A stretch of 64,000 nt of DNA. It comes from Pseudomonas fluorescens. Lineage in GTDB: Bacteria; Pseudomonadota; Gammaproteobacteria; Pseudomonadales; Pseudomonadaceae. A program made the translations under genes and the position numbers. Within the stretch, counting starts at the first letter, position 1; each line of letters starts with the position of its first letter. Of this stretch, positions 62,012 through 64,000 are shown piece after piece. The notes under the pieces were generated by a model. The model worked only from the letters and a program-made list of their open reading frames with translations. It was not told the DNA's origin and did not search any database. The stretch spans positions 62,001-126,000 of the forward strand of contig NZ_MRST01000017.1 of NCBI RefSeq assembly GCF_001902145.1, in the 5' to 3' direction.

Positions 62012-63173
62012 ATTCTGGCCCCTGCTGATGGCAGGCAGTGTCGGTGCGATGTCGGTGCAGGCCGCACCGGCCGATATCCATGAACTGTTGGTCGGCAGCT
62101 ATACGGCCGGCACCAGTGAAGGGATCTACCGCCTGCAATTCGACAGCAGCACCGGGCAGTTCAGCGGCAAGCCGGTGCTGGCGGCGAAAACCGCCAACCC
62201 TTCCTGGCTGACGATCTCCAAAGACCAGAAGCACCTGTTCGTGGTCAATGAGAACGGCCCGGGCCAGGAAGACCCGGTCGGCCGCGTCAGCAGCTACAGC
62301 ATCGACCCGCAGAACCACCAGTTGACCCTGATCAACCAGGTGCAGAGCCTGGGCAATGAGCCGACCCATTCCAGTGTGGCCGCCGATGGGCGTTACCTGT
62401 TCGTCGCCAACTATTCGGTGGTGGAAGACCCGGGTGGCAGCCTGGCGATTCTGCCGGTGGATGCCAGCGGCAAGCTGTCGGCGCCAGTGCAATTGAGCGG
62501 GCACCCGGCCAGCCGTGTGAACCCGGAGCGCCAGGCGTCCAACCATGTGCATTCGGTGGTGTCGTCGCCGGACGGCAAGTATGTATTCGTGCAGGACCTG
62601 GGCGCGGACAAGGTGTTTGCCTACCGCTACGACCCCAAGGCCAATCACGAGCTGCCACTGACAGCGGCCGACCCGGCGTCGGTGCAGTTGCCACCGGGCA
62701 GCGGGCCGCGTCACTTGCTGTTCAGCGCGGACGGCAAACACGCCTGGCTGACCACTGAGATGAGCGCCCAGGTCGCCGTGTTCGACTACAACGAGGGCAA
62801 GCTGACGCAAACCCAGTTGCTCGACTATGCCGCCGGCCAACCGGTGTCCGACAAGGCCGGTGCAGCGTTGCATGCCTCAAACGACGGCAAATTCCTGTAC
62901 GTGAGCAACCGTGGTACGGCCAATCAGATGCTGGTGTTCAGCATCGACCCGGCCACCGCGCACCTCAAGGAAATTCAGCGGCGTTCTGTCGAAGGCGACC
63001 ATCCGCGTGAGTTCAGCCTCGACCCGAGCGGCAAGTTCCTGCTGATCGCCAATCAGAAAAGCAATGAAATCGTCGTGGTTGAACGCGACCCCAAGACCGG
63101 CCTGCTGGGTAAAACCGTGCAGAAATTGTCGATCGATGCCCCCAGTGACCTCAAGTTCCTGGTGCGTCAATAA
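62001..63173 (+). CDS. Exported lactonase-family beta-propeller protein
   Basis: This 390-aa protein of the lactonase (Pgl/YbhE-like) seven-bladed propeller family has homologues that hydrolyse 6-phosphogluconolactone. It carries a signal peptide (KFWPLLMAGSVGAMSVQA before APADIHELLVGSY), which places it in the periplasm. A cytoplasmic pentose-phosphate role is therefore unlikely. Repeats with SSPDGKYVFV, SNDGKFLYVSNRG and SLDPSGKFLLIANQKSN are propeller blades. A conserved GPRHLLFSADGKHAWL is present near the middle. It overlaps the preceding acidic gene. Confidence 0.85.
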   Translation: MMRKFWPLLMAGSVGAMSVQAAPADIHELLVGSYTAGTSEGIYRLQFDSSTGQFSGKPVLAAKTANPSWLTISKDQKHLFVVNENGPGQEDPVGRVSSYSIDPQNHQLTLINQVQSLGNEPTHSSVAADGRYLFVANYSVVEDPGGSLAILPVDASGKLSAPVQLSGHPASRVNPERQASNHVHSVVSSPDGKYVFVQDLGADKVFAYRYDPKANHELPLTAADPASVQLPPGSGPRHLLFSADGKHAWLTTEMSAQVAVFDYNEGKLTQTQLLDYAAGQPVSDKAGAALHASNDGKFLYVSNRGTANQMLVFSIDPATAHLKEIQRRSVEGDHPREFSLDPSGKFLLIANQKSNEIVVVERDPKTGLLGKTVQKLSIDAPSDLKFLVRQ

Positions 63174-63175
63174 GC

Positions 63176-63202
63176 CACAGGCCCCGCAATGCGGGGCCTG
63201 TG
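63176..63202 (+). terminator. Strong hairpin after the lactonase gene
   Basis: CACAGGCCCCGCA and TGCGGGGCCTGTG can pair perfectly with a one-base centre, 3 bases after the stop. A weak T-rich tail (GTTGTATT) follows, so termination is plausible but the site is not classical. Confidence 0.65.
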
Positions 63203-63328
63203 CCGTTGTATTAATCGCAGTGATAACGGCTACTGTTTCAAAGCATTTCTAAGGTTCAACCCTCGAGCGTAAGTTGAGTTCCAAGGCCTTCCCAGGCCAC
63301 CCAACAAACGAACACAAGGGTTACCGCC

Positions 63329-63508
63329 ATGAACGTCAATCTCTTCTCGATCATCGCCGCTTCTGCTGTTTCCGCCACTGTGGCACTGCCTGCCGCCGCT
63401 AGCGTGGAAGTCACCGGCAAAAAATCCACTGTCACGGCCTACACCCAGAAATACCTGCAACAGAGCGCCAATTTCTATGCCGCGCTGGATCACAAGAGCC
63501 AGCACTGA
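63329..63508 (+). CDS. Small exported peptide (59 aa)
   Basis: ATG at 63329 and TGA at 63506 encode 59 residues. A signal peptide (MNVNLFSIIAASAVSATVA, probable cleavage near LPAAA) leaves a mature part of about 35 residues (SVEVTGKKSTVTAYTQKYLQ ... ALDHKSQH) with no cysteine. AAGGG lies about 8-9 nt upstream, a good ribosome site. It is isolated between the lactonase hairpin and a REPIN. I do not recognise a family. Similar small exported peptides of pseudomonads are common and mostly uncharacterised. Confidence 0.68.
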   Translation: MNVNLFSIIAASAVSATVALPAAASVEVTGKKSTVTAYTQKYLQQSANFYAALDHKSQH

Positions 63509-63519
63509 GCCGCGGTCAA

Positions 63520-63608
63520 CTGTGGGAGCTGGCTTGCCTGCGATGGTATCAACTCGGTACTTCAGTTACACCGAGTCGCCAGCATCGCAGGCAAGCCAGC
63601 TCCCACAG
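63520..63608. repeat. REPIN, GTGGGAGCTGGCTTGCC class
   Basis: Arms CTGTGGGAGCTGGCTTGCCT and the reverse complement ending CCAGCTCCCACAG enclose a core that is itself palindromic (ACTCGGT/ACCGAGT). It is a third REP class in the window and lies between convergent small-peptide and glutathione transferase genes. Confidence 0.92.
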
Positions 63609-63623
63609 TTGATTGGATTGGCC

Positions 63624-64000
63624 TCAGGGTTTTGCCATCACTGCGATAAACAACGGTGAATCCAGAAACCGTTGCAACCAGGCCTGCAAACGCCGATACG
63701 GCGTCCCCGCAAACCACTCCCGATCCACATGGGCAAACTGCCGCACAAAAGGCATTAGCGCGGCATCTGCCAGGCTCAGGTGCTCGGCGAGCAGATACTC
63801 ATGGTCTGCCAGCAACGTTTCCAGTTTCTGCAAGAACATCTCACCCTCCGCCCGATAGTGTTCCATCGGTTGCTCCGGGTAGCGCTCGGCATACTTGTAT
63901 CGATTCAAATGATGCTTGAACACTTGGTCATTTTCTTCAATGAGCGCATACACCGCCGGGTCGCCCTGTAGCCGCCAGTTTTCGGGATCATGCTGCGCCA
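63624..64000 (-). CDS. Glutathione S-transferase, C-terminal part (truncated by window edge)
   Basis: About 125 codons of a leftward gene enter from beyond 64000 and stop at 63624. The visible sequence (NWRLQGDPAVYALIEENDQV ... LADHEYLLAEHLSLADAALMPFVRQFAHVDREWF) is the helical C-terminal domain of a glutathione S-transferase, with the N-capping motif SLADAALMPF. The thioredoxin-like N-terminal domain lies outside the window, so the class and catalytic residue cannot be given. Confidence 0.85.
   Translation of the reverse strand, partial: AQHDPENWRLQGDPAVYALIEENDQVFKHHLNRYKYAERYPEQPMEHYRAEGEMFLQKLETLLADHEYLLAEHLSLADAALMPFVRQFAHVDREWFAGTPYRRLQAWLQRFLDSPLFIAVMAKP

Overview
The window looks like chromosomal DNA of a Pseudomonas of the P. 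fluorescens group. The reasons are the GC-rich coding style, close matches to pseudomonad housekeeping proteins (PoxB, CysI, MetH, Cti, NfuA, PepN), a cobalamin gene set of pseudomonad type, and many copies of the GTAGGAGCGAGCTTGCTCGCGAA type REP/REPIN repeat between genes. No rRNA, tRNA, CRISPR array, prophage or transposase gene was found. About 45 protein genes are supported, including two below 60 codons (6781-6894 and 63329-63508).

Layout. 1-8.3 kb: FMN reductase, pyruvate:quinone oxidoreductase PoxB, an Old-Yellow-Enzyme oxidoreductase behind a MerR-style promoter, sulfite reductase CysI with its DUF934 partner, a 37-residue membrane peptide, an orphan periplasmic binding protein and a DUF2970 protein. 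8.3-13.1 kb: one very large (1602 aa) dermonecrotic-toxin-like DUF6543 protein. 13.3-21.3 kb: metH divergent from the cis/trans fatty acid isomerase cti, then an acyltransferase and nfuA. 21.4-30.7 kb: a cobalamin block with two back-to-back cobalamin riboswitches. The left one drives cbtB-cbtA-cobE-cobM and the right one drives cobW-cobN-ChlI-type ATPase-VWA protein, that is, cobalt uptake, corrin ring methylation and cobalt insertion. 30.7-31.4 kb: a gene-free repeat region holding a 521-bp element with 19-bp terminal inverted repeats and 10-bp flanking direct repeats. 31.4-39 kb: DUF1853, nadK, phosphoesterase, rhomboid protease, DUF1315, DUF2797 and pepN.

39.1-56.4 kb is the most coherent functional region, a hydrocarbon and long-chain lipid catabolism island. 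A leftward operon encodes a Baeyer-Villiger monooxygenase, an SDR dehydrogenase and a predicted metal-dependent hydrolase. Rightward come an alpha/beta hydrolase, the alkane hydroxylase AlkB, two PraB-like exported proteins and a FadL-type porin. These are followed by a complete chain-shortening set: FadE, a two-domain FabG-like reductase, MaoC hydratase, thiolase and FadD ligase. Together these could take an alkane or ketone across the outer membrane, oxidise it terminally or subterminally, and feed it to acetyl-CoA. alkB and fadE share an upstream inverted repeat, ATTTCAA-N8-TTGAA(A/T)T, which suggests a common regulator that is not encoded in the window.

56.5-64 kb: a Gfo/Idh/MocA dehydrogenase behind two tandem operator-like repeats, a YCF48-like protein paired with an RND/MMPL exporter, a small acidic protein, an exported lactonase-family beta-propeller, a 59-residue exported peptide and the 3' part of a glutathione S-transferase gene that runs off the right edge.
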